Source: Dallia pectoralis (Eukaryota > Chordata > Actinopteri > Esociformes > Umbridae). Taken from it: a stretch of 64,000 nucleotides of DNA. The notes under the pieces were generated by a model. It saw nothing but the letters and a program-made list of their open reading frames with translations, was not told where the DNA came from and searched no databases. A program made the translations under genes and the position numbers. Location of the stretch: positions 4,279,909 through 4,343,908 of the forward strand of contig CM055755.1 of assembly GCA_029465975.1 (NCBI GenBank), read 5' to 3'. The number at the start of each line of letters is the position of its first letter. Position 1 is the first letter of the stretch. Of the stretch, positions 1 to 11,405 are shown one piece after another.

Positions 1-30
1 TTTCTCCTAAAGGCTGTGTTTTTTTTTTAC

Positions 31-388
31 CCGGGCACTACCAACTCCGTCTGCCTGGTTGCGTTGTCAATACTCAGGGAGGTGTTGGTGAGAGCAGAGC
101 AGAAATCGTCAATCCTCTCTGCTTGGAATTTGTCCCTGAGGTCCTTTTCTAGGTAGTACTTGGCAGAGCGGCACAACCTTAGGGTCAGAGAGACAAAAAT
201 TGCATTAGATGTATCAGGAATGAATGTGTTAATGTGTGTGTTAGTACTCAAAGGTTTACTATAATATGTGAACCTATTCGCAATTCTAATCTAATCGCAC
301 AGGTAGAAGAGCACAATATATTTTATAAGGGTTCCCGCATTTTTTAAGGCCTTCTCATCTCACCGGATCTGGTCATTGGTCTGCTCCA

Positions 389-466
<78 letters not shown>

Positions 467-1276
467 ATAAGGGGACCACCTTCTCATCTCACCGGATCTG
501 CTCATTGGTCTGCTCCAGAGTGTGTTGCAGTAGAGATGCCACGCCCTCCATCACCTTCTGCTCCTTCATAAGTTCCTGTTCCACCTCATCGTGCACCAAG
601 TCAATGGAAACACGCCTCTGTCTGAACACACACAGAACACACGCAGAACACAGACGGTGATGGAGAACATGTCAGTTCGTATTTCAGGCAATTTATATGA
701 TATTATTATTTCTTTATCCTACATCCACATGTTATTTTCTAAAGATATTTTGGGATGTATGGATTGGGCCCTCACCTCTCAGCCAGGCATTGCAGGACGA
801 CTCTGAGGGGCTCGGAGCAGCTCTCCAAAGCTTTCTCCACCCGGCTCTTACAGGTTATCAGGTTCTCAATCTCCTGAACGGTCTCCTCCAGCTTCCGGTC
901 GAGCTCGGTCCTCCAGAACTTCAGGTCATAGATTCTTTGCTCTGAAGGAGAAGGTAAAGGTGTTGATATGGCTGACCGACTGGGTAGATGGTGTGGTGGA
1001 ACAGACAGGACGACTCGTTTCAGCATTGAATCGATCACTTCTACCGCCGTAAACGTGTAGCATCATCATTTTGAACAAGCTCTTACCCAGTTTCTGGTCG
1101 GCATCCAGCTGCAGACGTTTTGCAGCCTTATCGCTCTCCTCTATTAATCTCCTGCTCTCTGCTGTGAGTCGCTCAGACCGGGCCCGCCCGGCTTCCGCGC
1201 TGTCATATCGGATCTGGTTTGCGCGTCTCCACTCTGGTGGAAGGAACTTGGATGAAGTTTCAATCAGCCGAGACAT
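31..1276 (-). CDS. tekt1: Tektin-1, 5' half (exons 1-4; gene continues beyond the left edge)
   Basis: Tektins form coiled-coil filaments inside the doublet microtubules of cilia and sperm flagella. Coding exons on the minus strand are 1087-1276 (ATG at 1274-1276), 776-941, 493-621 and 31-177. All have GT-AG borders and phases that join cleanly, e.g. CTG G joined to AG CAA AGA gives LEQR. The roughly 210 residues begin MSRLIETSSKFLPPEW, then carry the heptad-rich tektin segments YDLKFWRTELDRKLEE, CLAERQRR and RSAKYYLEKDLRDKF. Spacing and wording match tektin-1 better than tektin-2 or -3. Human TEKT1 has 418 residues, so about half is here; the C-terminal part, including the tektin signature nonapeptide, lies outside. 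A forkhead/X-box pair sits about 290 bp upstream of the ATG. Exon 3 is oddly bordered: its last 30 or so nt plus donor recur across a GT repeat at 350-392. Confidence 0.93.
350..527 (-). repeat. (GT)37 microsatellite flanked by a duplicated exon 3 donor of tekt1
   Basis: The dinucleotide run covers 391-464. The 45 or so bp on its left (350-393) and on its right (479-525) are near-identical copies of the end of tekt1 exon 3 with its GTGAGATG donor. The right copy is the working exon end (exon 3 = 493-621); the left one lies in intron 3. Confidence 0.85.
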
Positions 1277-1555
1277 GGTCCTCTGAAATTCCCCGGAAGT
1301 GAGGAACAACAACAGCACTCCTCTCCTTGAAAAAGCAGTTTCAGCAAGCCACTGTAAAACATCACATGTGCAAACTAGCTAAACAAACTAGCTAAACAAG
1401 AACTGGGAACGATTCCCCCCAAAAATGCGATGTCACTATTGTAAATTAAATGCATTTCATGGATCGTGAATAATCCTACCTTTTCTTTGCTTGCAAAGTT
1501 CTATCTTATCTTATCTCAAATGAATGAGACCGCATCAGTATGTTCAGGTCCAGAA

Positions 1556-1581
1556 TGTAAACAAACGGTTGCTATGGTTAT
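1556..1581. promoter_or_regulatory. Forkhead motif next to RFX X-box, candidate ciliary enhancer of tekt1
   Basis: TGTAAACAAAC (1556-1566) fits the forkhead/FOXJ1 consensus. One base later GTTGCTATGGTTAT (1568-1581) reads on the other strand as ATAACC-AT-AGCAAC, matching the RFX X-box GTNRCC-N0-3-RGYAAC except at the first base. It lies 280-305 bp upstream of the tekt1 ATG. RFX and FOXJ1 are established joint activators of motile-cilium genes such as tektins. Binding is inferred. Confidence 0.5.
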
Positions 1582-2808
1582 TCGACACCGAAATATGGGC
1601 GGAGCTACACACCTTGAGGAAGGCCGGCCAATCCAGTGTAACGTGGTGTAGGATAAGATAAATTACAGATATGATAAATTACATTGTTTTTACAAGTGAA
1701 GAATTTATGTTTTCCAGATTTTTGGGGGGCAGTTGTTGATTTATTAGAGCTTCAAATATGTTAGTACAGTATATAATTTCCATAAAATGTTACTGAGAAA
1801 ATATAGCATATCAGTAAGGAGTAAACTGGCTTGAGTAAAATCCTATTGCATTTACAGTACTAGGGTTTTCAACGATATTCGACAGGTCAAATGTCAATGT
1901 ACACAGTACAAGCAAGAAAATACTTGCATTTCTGTAAAAACAAAAAACGCAGAACAATAACATTCTCAAAAGCAGCAATAAATACTCAGAAATGTACCGT
2001 CATCAGTATCAGTTGAACAATTACTCTACAGGGTTTTTTGAGGCACTTGCTGAATCCATGTTGTTCGATTTGATCAAAATCCTTCCTCAATCCAGCAGTA
2101 GTTCACCTCATCAGCCTTAGCGATTACAGCCAGTGACTGTCCTGCTGCACCCACTTTAACTACGCGTACTTAATTAAATACCTTTAATTAACATTTAGTG
2201 AACCTTTAATGCATATGTACAAAACTAACATGAATATGCAACAGCATGATCTAACAAAACGTCCTATGAGAAAAATGCGTGACTTATTTATTTATAACAT
2301 AATGTACTGAAATTCATGCGTTAACTGATTACATTATTTTAATATTTTTTTTAAGAAAAACAGCTTTGACTTGGATCTCAATATTTAGCTTTAGGAAAAG
2401 CTCAACCATAGAACACATGAAAATATATTCTGTCTGAATCCAATCAAAGGGACACAAGAACAGACACAAAAAAATGAAACGCACACATAAAACCGTGATG
2501 GAAAAAACACAGAGTCTTTCTTAAAACCATACTGCAAATATCTCTCTGCAACAAATTTTAAAAGCGGGATCAACATTAAAATGTGAACAGAAATGCACAC
2601 ACAGGTTTACAGTTGTCAACACTTTTGGCAGTTTAGAGAGTTAAACTGCATTAATTAATAAAATAACTAAGTGTACTGGCATTCACATTTCTAACATTAC
2701 ATGACTTCATCAGCAGATTGCGGACAGACAGACAGGCCACCAGACAGAAGGACAGACCACCAGACAGAAATTTAACAGACGGTAAAGACTTGGCTCCAGT
2801 CTCAGGTT
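1582..2808. other. Intergenic/3' UTR interval between tekt1 and inpp5k
   Basis: AT-rich DNA holding the likely 3' UTR of inpp5k and upstream sequence of tekt1. No convincing coding exon was seen on either strand. TTTATT (AATAAA on minus) occurs at 2287-2292 and 1740-1745. A short GACAGACAG-type repeat lies at 2723-2770. Confidence 0.6.
2287..2292 (-). terminator. Candidate polyadenylation signal of inpp5k
   Basis: AATAAA on the minus strand, about 520 bp downstream of the inpp5k stop. Hexamer match only. Confidence 0.3.
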
Positions 2809-5800
2809 CTAAGTGGCAGTGGCCTTGTCAAGAATGTGTAAGTTCTCCGAGGCCAGACCTTCCTCAACGGCTACTTTGGACACTAGCACCTGAAAACAAA
2901 GAAATAACAACAAATGTATGGTGTTCAATTAGGACACTTTGATGTCTTCAACCCAGGACTCAAAGACTAGGATAAATCTCGGTGTGAAAACTAGTGTGTG
3001 TGTGTGTGTGTCTGGAATGTTCTTAAAGTGAACTTGCACTTACCTTAAATGGTGTGCTTATACCCACAATGCACTGCAGCACGCTGCTGTAGTAGCAGAG
3101 AACACACTCTCCTCCGAGCACCGGAATCTCATCTTTACTCACGTAGACCTACGGCAACATATTAATCACGTTCAACATCTCCATATCACACCTATACACA
3201 CAAACACACATGCATTAACAGACACACAATATTACCTGGGTAAGCTTGTCGTCAAGGGAGATCTCATCGTCCTTAACCCAGGTGTAGGTAACATAGTCCG
3301 AAACACAACTGAACCCCACCTGTAACATACAGACGCACGCCAGTAAAAACGACATCTCTACTCCGAGTGGATGACGGCAAATTTAAATGCTTCTATAATT
3401 GTGAGAGAAAGTTGAACTTTGACCTTGTAGAGGCCTATCCAGTCCCAGGCGCTGGACAGGAAGGGCTGAAGGGGGCTGTAGGTCACCATGGCATCGAAGT
3501 CTGCACTCCATTCCCCCTCAGCACACACCCGCACCAAAGGGGTCTCATACATCTTCTTCAACTAAAGAGTTCATAAGACATGCAAATGAGGTACGGTCAC
3601 CACTACTCTGTGACAAGGCTCTGTGAATATGGTCACTGCTACTCTGTGACAAGGCTCTGTGAATACGGTCACCACTACTCTGTGACAAGGCTCTGTGAAT
3701 ACGGTCACTGCTACTCTGTGACAAGGCTCTGTAAATACGGTCACCGCTACTCTGAGACAAGGCTCTGTGAATACGGTCACCGCTACTCTGAGACAAGGCT
3801 CTGTGAATACGGTCACCGCTACTCTGAGACAAGGCTCTGTGAATACGGTCACCACTACTCTGAGACAAGGCTCTGTGAATACGGTCACCCATACTCTGAG
3901 ACAAGGCTCTGTGAATACGGTCACCCATACTCTGAGACAAGGCTCTGTGAATACGGTCACCCATACTCTGAGACAAGGCTCTGTGCATACGGTCACCGCT
4001 ACTCTGAGACAAGGCTCTGTAAATACCATCACCCAAACTCTGTGACAAGGCTCTGTAAATACGGTCACCCAAACTCTGTGACATGGCTCTGTGAATACAG
4101 TTAACTCACCTCCAATGTAAAGATTCCAATGACAGGCTTGTGGTCGCTGATGCCATACTCCATGTTACTGGTGTACGAGATCTGCTTGAGCTTCAGAGGG
4201 AACTCGTCCTCCTGTATTTGGGACTGGGTTTTCTTCTCATCCACCTCCGAGTTGCTTGCGTCATCCTCCTCCTTTAGCCGAGGCTCTTTCGGCTTCACCC
4301 TCCACAGGATCCGGTCCGTCCAGGCCGGCTTACGCTTCTTACCGCTGGACCGAAAGATGAAAGGAATTTGTGAGATCATTGAAGCGAAGGTGAGAAAGAC
4401 AGAATGACAAAGGCTGAATGGAGGAGATGGAGGCAAATTAACTTCATCACATCCCCTCTGGGCTCATCCCTAAACTTTATCACATCCCAGCATCTCAGCA
4501 GATCTCCCTTCATTCATGTCAGTCAACAGTGTTCCCCCGTAGCTGATTGGTCGGCTATCTGGGTAGGCGTTGATTAGGACGCAGTGGTGTTAACATTTAA
4601 TACTGACACACGCGCAGGGATAATGAGATGGACGCATAGCTACACACTGAGATACTGTTGAACACACACACACACACTCCCCCTGGATGCAAATCCCGTG
4701 CTTAAACACACCCACAATATTAAAAACATCACAACATCCTTATAGCCACATGCTTAATATCCATGCATAGCTTGCGTATAACTCTGTTTATGTTTGCTGT
4801 GTTTTTTAACAGTGTAAGGTGTTAGGTGTAACTGTGTCAGCTGCAGGCCAGTAGGTTATATCGGGCCAATCACTTCAGCAGGAAAGCCAATCAGCCCTAA
4901 ACAACCGAGAAGAGCACGCTCAGCTGTTCTCCCTCGACAGACGTTAGGAGTGTAATGCTATGGGGTGAAAACATCTAGGGTTAGATGATGGTATCTGGAG
5001 CAGCTTACTGAAAACCAAACCATGTCTTCTGGGGTCTGCAAAGTCCACAAAAAGAGAGAGAGAAGATGAGCAGAGGTGAGAGTATGAGAACAGAGGATGA
5101 GAGGATATATATATATCCACCAACAGATGTGATTACTATTGTAGCGTCCGGCAGGGGAGTTGAACCAGCGACCTTCGGCACCACAGCAGAGCACACTACC
5201 CACCCAGGGGCGAGTAGTGGCCCTGCCAGAGTCGCTACAGTATTTGTCCGTGAGTCACTCTTCTGGAACAGGTGGTGTGCTGACAACGATCCGCTAAAAA
5301 AACTGCCGTGGGTCGCTATTGAGATATCTTTAAATGTATTACAACGCTAATTACCGGACCTGACCTAGTCTCAAAGCTCTAACCTTTGTCTGCCATTCAC
5401 AGGTTAAAACATATTAGTGTGTGTGGCTGTATGAGTGAATGTGTGTGTGTGACTGTTGGGGTGTGTGTGTGTTTGATATATACGTGTAGTTGCACATACG
5501 CTGTTACCTGCTGTCATAGTTGTCAGAGAACTTGTCAAATTTAAATGTAGGTGGAAAGTCCAGAGGTCCTTCCTCAAACTCCTGCAGGAGTGCCTCGTTC
5601 TTCTTCACCATGGTCAACTGATGACACCACACAGAAAAAGACAACAAGCTTTACCCCCTCAGCTCAGATGGAGCCTAGGGTTTGATTCTGTGAACCTCTC
5701 AAATGCGAAAAAAACAAATGTACCCGCACAGAAATCCCAGTCCCCTTTGTAAACAACATCAGATGTGAGTCCAATGGGCTTAAGGGTTCTGACTAATTGT

Positions 5801-8800
5801 TTACGGTCATGCAAATTGTATACAATAAAAAAAAGGTATTAATAAAAACAAAAAGCACAAGATAAGCTTCCCTCTCTCTTGTAAGTCATACCTGGTCCTT
5901 GCTCCACAGCAAGTTGAACTTCTGGCTGGTGATGCAGTTGCGCACAAAATGCATGCCGTGGTCCTGGATGCGGAAGTTCAAATCCCCAAACCAAAAGACC
6001 AGCCTGTGAGTGAGAGAAAGACCAGCCTGTGAGAGAGAGACAGACCAGTCTGTGAGAGAGAAAACCAGCCTGTGAGAGAGAAAACCAGCTTATGAGAGAA
6101 AGACCAGCCGGTGAGAGAGAGAAAGACCAGCCTGTGAAAGAGAGAAAGACCAGCCTATGAGAAAGAGAGAAAGACCAGCCTGTGAAAGAGAGAAAGACCA
6201 GCCTGTGAAAGAGAGAAAGACAAAGCGCTCAACCAACAACGCATTTTAAATGTACACATACTTATGATCGAGGATCCGCGGTGTCTTCTTGGGGTGGAAA
6301 GTCTGTGTGTCCAGGATGTACTCAAAATCGTCCACTCTCTGTGAGGAATACTCCATGTGTGCCGCCAGGTGACAATTCAGGAAACAGAGCATGTGGCCGT
6401 AGAAGGACAGCCGGATGGAGACTCCACCTTTATTGCCCTGGTAGGTGCAAGGTCAACCAATCAAATTCCTCACTAAAGCCAGGCCAACACACAGAAGAGC
6501 AAGCAGACACATGTGTGTGTGTGTAACGACTGAAGATCGGGAAAAAACGGCAAATTAATTCTGAATAAGCTGAATATACAACAAATATCACAGGCACATT
6601 GGAAACAGAACGTATCTGTGATATTGTATGAATTGTTTAAATGTTTTTTTTTATCACAACAGGTAGATTAACTACACACCAAGCAGCTAGAATACTAACA
6701 TGACAACCTGTCACCAATAATAGACCAACCACCTAGTTAGATCACCACATGATCGCCACATTGTCGATAGAATACCTCTACATTATCACTACATGATCAA
6801 TACATGATCACTATCACTACATTATCAATACATGATCACTACATGATCACTACACGATCACTACACGATCACTACATTATCACTACGTGATCACATTATC
6901 AACACGCGCCACTGTATTAACACCAACCATAATCAGGTAAACACCACATACGAGTGACAACATCCAGTGTGCCTGGTCTCACCCAGTAGCCGAATAAACC
7001 CGTGCGAGTGTACACAGCCTGGACATCTCTAATGAACGGGACATGGACCAGTCTGGAGAAGATCAGGAGAAGGAGGCCCTGCATTCTGATGGAGGAGACC
7101 TGGCAACACAAAGGAGATTCCTGACAGACCACTTCATCTAACCAGCGCAGGCTACAGTTCAGATAGGAAGCCGTTGCCTTTTATTGGTCGCTGCAGTAGC
7201 ATGGAAACCAGCTGCAAAAATAGCGTATTGTTTTAAAATAACTCCTTATTGGACCATGTCACATCATGAATGGACGGAGCCGATTTGGTCGGTAAAAATA
7301 ATCCCTTTTAGGGCTGCCTGTGTTAACCTGGAAAAACAAACTACCATCTAAAAGGACAAAGAAAATCAAGACAGGACGTTGACAGTTAACTATGAAATTA
7401 TGTTACAAGCACATGTTTTTTTAATGGCTGAGAGACATGTGAGAAACGTGACCCACTCCTTTGTGTGGTGGTTAACTGGCCTTGTTAGTAGTAAAGCCTC
7501 ATTAGAGGATGTCTACAATCACCCACAGCGGCCATATTGTCCTGGGTCTGTACCTTCAGATAGCCTCTGGGTCCCAGCGTGGACATGAAGAGAAAGCTCC
7601 AGATGTCCTCCACTGCCAGATCCATGATGAACCGGTGAGGAGCAGCGTACACCTCCTGAAGGCTACAACACACACACACACACACACCATGTTCATGTCT
7701 GGTGCTGCCTGTAACATTACAATTATAACCCGGCATGCCATTGTACTGTCATTTTGTCTCACTGAATGTCCAATCAGCATGTAGCTGCTCTGCCACCCAC
7801 CCAATCACGTAAAGGTCTGGGGACTTTGGGGAGTTCAAGTGCAGTAGGGAGCTGATGTCATCTGGAGGATCTGCTGTGGCCACGTTCCACGTGACCATGT
7901 GAAGCCTGCAGGGAATGAAGGAAAGACACGGAGATAGGTGAGATAAAGATGGAAAGACACGGAGATAGGTGAGATAAAAATGGAAAGACACGGAGATAGG
8001 TGAGATAAAAATGGAAAGACACGGAGATAGGTGAGATAAAAATGGAAAGACACGGAGATAGGTGAGATAAAGATGGAAAGACATATATATATAATTTTTA
8101 ATGAAGAAGAGTTCTTACTGAAAAACCTCACACCTCCTTTTCGCCCTCACAACACGACCAAAACTAGCACAGTACATAATGGTCCTACGATTAAATGTGA
8201 GGTCTACAACGGCCATTTTGTGTATTCAAGTCAAACACTAGCAACACATATGATGGTTACTCAGACAATAACTGACAACATTGCGATGAAACAGAGAAGT
8301 CATTGCTAAGGGACATTTTGATCTGAGAACAATCTTCAGTATCCGGTCTTGTGCAATAGTGTGTTCATCAAATGTGTGTTCGTCAACTAAAACCTTGTGA
8401 GAAAGACCCATGCTAATGGATTTGGATAAAAACAAATCTACGGTGTATCAGCCAGTGATATTTTTTCACTTTCCTGCTAAAAAGTGTTTTCACAAAAACA
8501 AAAAAATCACACACTAAAATGCCCATGAGCAATGCGCTTCAGACTAAATTCTCTATTAAGTTTCTCTGGATAAAAGTGTCCGACAATCATGTGAATGTAA
8601 TGTGCCTTTAATTAAACCTGGTGTTAAATGAGCTAAAAAAGTAGAACGGAAGACGACGGGCGTCCATTGAAAAAAAAAACACAAGCCAGATAACAGAACC
8701 AAAGAGACCAGAAAAGGGGGAAGTCAACCATGCCTAACCGAAACTTGTCTCTTTTTGGCAGTTTGGCTCTCTTCCCACAGATGAGCAGGGCGTTGTCCAG

Positions 8801-8983
8801 GGTGCGAGCCACCTGCTCCTGGAGCTCCGGGGAAGGGTCCACGTCGTCCACGCAGGTTATGAGCTGGGCAAGGCGCAGACGGAGTAGCAAGGGACTCCCT
8901 GTGGACTGGGTGGCCGAGCTGGCAGTGCTCTCTGAGCGAGCGCGTCCTACGGGGGAACCGAACACCCGGCGGAGTTCATCCAT
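2809..8983 (-). CDS. inpp5k: Inositol polyphosphate 5-phosphatase K (SKIP), complete from the MDEL start
   Basis: Removes the 5-phosphate from PI(4,5)P2 and PI(3,4,5)P3 and damps insulin/AKT signalling at the ER and plasma membrane. Exons: 8739-8983, 7801-7905, 7554-7662, 6983-7099, 6262-6437, 5892-6003, 5508-5617, 4110-4344, 3424-3561, 3236-3319, 3044-3148, 2809-2889 (stop TAG). They total 1617 nt, 538 aa. Landmarks: LHMVTWNVATADPP opening the catalytic fold (about 82), TGLFGYWGNKGG (about 188), the catalytic motif WFGDLNFRI (about 253), the second motif KPAWTDRILW (about 330), SDHKPV (about 392), and a C-terminal SKICH domain with WDWIGLYK and YVTYTWVKDD. Human INPP5K has 448 aa; the excess is mostly an 80-residue N-terminal exon beginning MDELRRVFGSPVGRARSES. 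Its splice phase fits the catalytic exon, but I do not know this extension from the mammalian protein. Several introns carry minisatellites touching the splice sites. Confidence 0.93.
3585..4102. repeat. 36-bp minisatellite, about 14 copies, in an inpp5k intron
   Basis: Unit AAGGCTCTGTGAATACGGTC plus 16 bp more, with variants (CCGCTACTC, CCCATACTC, CCACTACTC). It fills nearly all of the intron between exons 3424-3561 and 4110-4344 and stops about 8 bp from the donor. The period is a multiple of 3 and lacks stops in several frames, so long repetitive reading frames there are spurious. Confidence 0.9.
5140..5239. mobile_element. 100-bp element with TGTAGCG inverted termini and an internal tRNA-like B box
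   Basis: Ends are TGTAGCGTCCGGCAGGG and, inverted, TGTAGCGACTCTGGCAGGG. On the minus strand the interior contains GGTTCAACTCC, matching the pol III B-box consensus GGTTCRANNCC. It lies in an inpp5k intron. It could be a MITE, a SINE head or part of a longer repeat; the family is not assigned. Confidence 0.45.
6004..6222 (-). repeat. 20-26 bp minisatellite made of copies of the inpp5k 3' splice site
   Basis: Nine extra copies of the junction at 6003/6004 follow one another. On the minus strand each reads roughly CTCTCTCACAG|GCTGGTCTTT, i.e. pyrimidine tract, AG, then the first exon bases. Copies differ by a few bases (CAGACTGG, CATAAGCTGG, CACCGGCTGG). Confidence 0.85.
6760..6900. repeat. Degenerate 10-11 bp tandem repeat (ATCACTACATG)
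   Basis: About a dozen imperfect copies of ATCACTACATG / ATCACTACACG in the intron between inpp5k exons 6262-6437 and 6983-7099. Confidence 0.7.
7915..8083. repeat. 31-bp minisatellite, about 5 copies, in an inpp5k intron
   Basis: Unit AAAGACACGGAGATAGGTGA plus 11 bp. It begins about 10 bp upstream of the acceptor of exon 7801-7905, so the minus strand gains repeated pyrimidine-rich tracts next to the 3' splice site. Confidence 0.85.
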
Positions 8984-10016
8984 CGCGACTAAGCTCGAAG
9001 TCGGGATGAGAGGAAAAAAACACAAGAGGGTGTTCTAGTTCACACAAGAGGGCACGTTTCACTGCAGGTGCATACAGGTTTTCCCTTGGAGTGAGATTTG
9101 GATCGTTTAATATTTGCAGCAAACCCAGACAAAGTCGGCGGGTGGCGTTCCAGCCAAATTAAGTCCTTGGCTGTTCTTCTGTCTTGATCAAAAGGGAGAT
9201 TCTCAACAATGGCATTGTGTTCGTCCCAAATAGTCCACAAAAAAAACTCCTGATGTTACAAAAGCACACGAAAAGGGAAAAGACTCTAGAAAATCACATG
9301 GAGATTCACAACAGGTGCTTCCGTATCACCCGTCAGAGCAATACAGGTGAAAAAGAATAGAGACCAGCGAGGACATAATCTGACGGCAAAAGTTATATGT
9401 TTGTCAGAGCAGCCCAGTTTTTGCTCCGTTCCATAACGTCCAGTCTCTGATAATCCCATGGACGGTCTGAGGTGGACTGAAAAGGATTATGGAGGTAATC
9501 TGGCTCAGAAAAGGGGCCATGTGAAACCTACTTTTTGTGAACAATCGCTAATGCCGGAAAAATCCACTCAGTTCCATAATACCAGTCTTAGAGTAACAGT
9601 TCCCAGGCACTACATGTGAAGCAAGTCTGAAGAACGTGGCAGACTTTAGAACCGAGCATCAGCAGCTGAACTTTACTCTGATTTCGAAAGATTCATGTGG
9701 ATTATTAATCTAATATGTATTGGAATGCAACTCATGGAGAAACCTAATTCGCAAAAGTCCCCCTCGATTATGCTTGTGTTCAACAGTATCCTGTTTATTT
9801 ATATAGAGTCCCTTTCAATTTGACTGCACCGATATTACCTTAAATAACCAACCATCCAACTATGTTGTTATTAAAATGGCACACGGTATTTTCACCAATT
9901 CCTCTTTTCACCAATGACAGTATTCTGCTGTGTATGTCTGACGTGTTCATGTTCTCTGGGCAACCATGGTAATGTCTGGGCGTTTCTGGCGTGAATTACA
10001 TAGGAAGTGTTCAAAC

Positions 10017-10113
10017 CTGAAAGCGTCCGTGGTGGAGTTCTCCTCCATACTGACCAGGTTCGTGACCTGTGACTGGGTCTGAGCTCTGGTATCATCTCCC
10101 ATGACCTCAACGA
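10017..10113 (-). CDS. inpp5k: Possible upstream first coding exon of inpp5k
   Basis: An open segment with acceptor (TTTACAG before 10113) and donor (GTTTGA after 10017) contains ATG at 10100-10102, starting MGDDTRAQTQSQVTNL. Spliced to an acceptor 10 nt upstream of the MDEL codon (exon start 8993, preceded by CTTCGAG after a pyrimidine tract), it reads in frame as ...DAFSLVAMDEL, adding 32 aa for a total of 570. The in-frame join is the only support; it could be a 5' UTR exon or not an exon. Confidence 0.4.
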
Positions 10114-10157
10114 CTGTAAAAAGGGAATCGATATCCTCAATATATTAGCTGTGTGGA

Positions 10158-10159
<2 letters not shown>

Positions 10160-10191
<32 letters not shown>
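10160..10191. repeat. (AT)16 microsatellite
   Basis: Simple AT alternation upstream of the candidate 5' exon of inpp5k. Confidence 0.9.
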
Positions 10192-10194
<3 letters not shown>

Positions 10195-11399
10195 GACATG
10201 TTTGCTTATAAACATACAGTATTAATTGTCAAGACATGAAACCTGACCAACTACTGCAATGTAATACACATGAACTCTACTGCAATAGCATTATGCAGTC
10301 ATTTCAGATGTCTAACCGCTTCACTCCAAGTATGTAAACTATTGCAAATGGATAATAGTGATGTATAGTTGGTAACTATCTGCGCACTCGCTAGTTGTTT
10401 TAATAGCTAGCTACAGTTAATGTAGTAGTTGTAAACACTTCCTGGATTTTAACGTTCACGACTACATGGAGTAAACGACATTGCTTTTTCAAATGTAATT
10501 ACAGTAGGTACATTAGCTGGTGTCCAATATGAAAGCTTAGTTAGTAATGTTATTGTTGCACTAGCTACTGTACAGTATGTACTGTATATATAATGCTAGC
10601 AATTCGGTATCTTGCTAACTTCGTTGCTTCCAGTTATCTGGTTATGTCTGGGTTAAAACCCCAATAGCTACATGTTTAATAGGCAGATATCCTTACTGCT
10701 GTACTGTACCTGTGAATGCCTGTCGTTTTCCTGCCCACTTTCATTTCAAATTACAATATATACAGTAGTTTACACATTGTTTACGTGCTGCACATCCGCG
10801 GGGGCGTTCAAATGTTTGGTGGCGCTTTTTTTTAGCAACAGCGCCACCTACCCGTTAAAAATATACATGTGGATGGGATCATCAATACATACAGATACTA
10901 TGATTTCCTTCATAGACATATGATAATAATATTATTATGTCTATGATTTCCTTTACTCAATGAACCGTCCGTACCCGGATTTACATGGAATCAGTTCCAA
11001 TGACAGATGTATTACCTGACAGCAATATCAAATTAGTGCCTCGATCTAAATAAAATGTTTTTTAAAGTGTTATTATAAAAGCATGCTGTAGTTCCTATGC
11101 ACAAAGAGCTTAATAGTTTCCAATGAAGATTATGTTGAGCAAGAAAAATCCAGGACGTCATAACGTTTTTGAATTATTCAGAGCTATTGATTGGACCATC
11201 TACATGCATGAATACAACCACAGACTGCAAAGAGTATAAAAATAGGTTTTAATATGGAATACATTTCATATACCAGTAGGTGGTATAAAACAAAATGTTG
11301 CTCAATCATATAAAGCACATCAGCATGTAACAATTGAAAATTAGAAATTAAAGTACCCTGTGAATAAATACATAAAAATACAACACAGGAAGTGTTATT
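10192..11399. other. Intergenic interval between inpp5k and pitpna
   Basis: Presumably the inpp5k promoter side and sequence beyond the pitpna 3' end. Mostly AT-rich. A short GC-richer patch at 10790-10855 has GGCGCT/AGCGCC inverted halves around a T run. No coding exon recognised. Confidence 0.5.
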
Positions 11400-11405
11400 T
11401 TTATT
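11400..11405 (-). terminator. Candidate polyadenylation signal of pitpna
   Basis: AATAAA on the minus strand, about 630 bp beyond the pitpna stop. The interval 11406-12037 would then be 3' UTR. Hexamer match only. Confidence 0.35.

Noticed and set aside
3545..4104. 165-179 residue repeat proteins on both strands
   Set aside because: Products of a 36-bp intronic minisatellite whose period is divisible by 3; flanked by true inpp5k exons.
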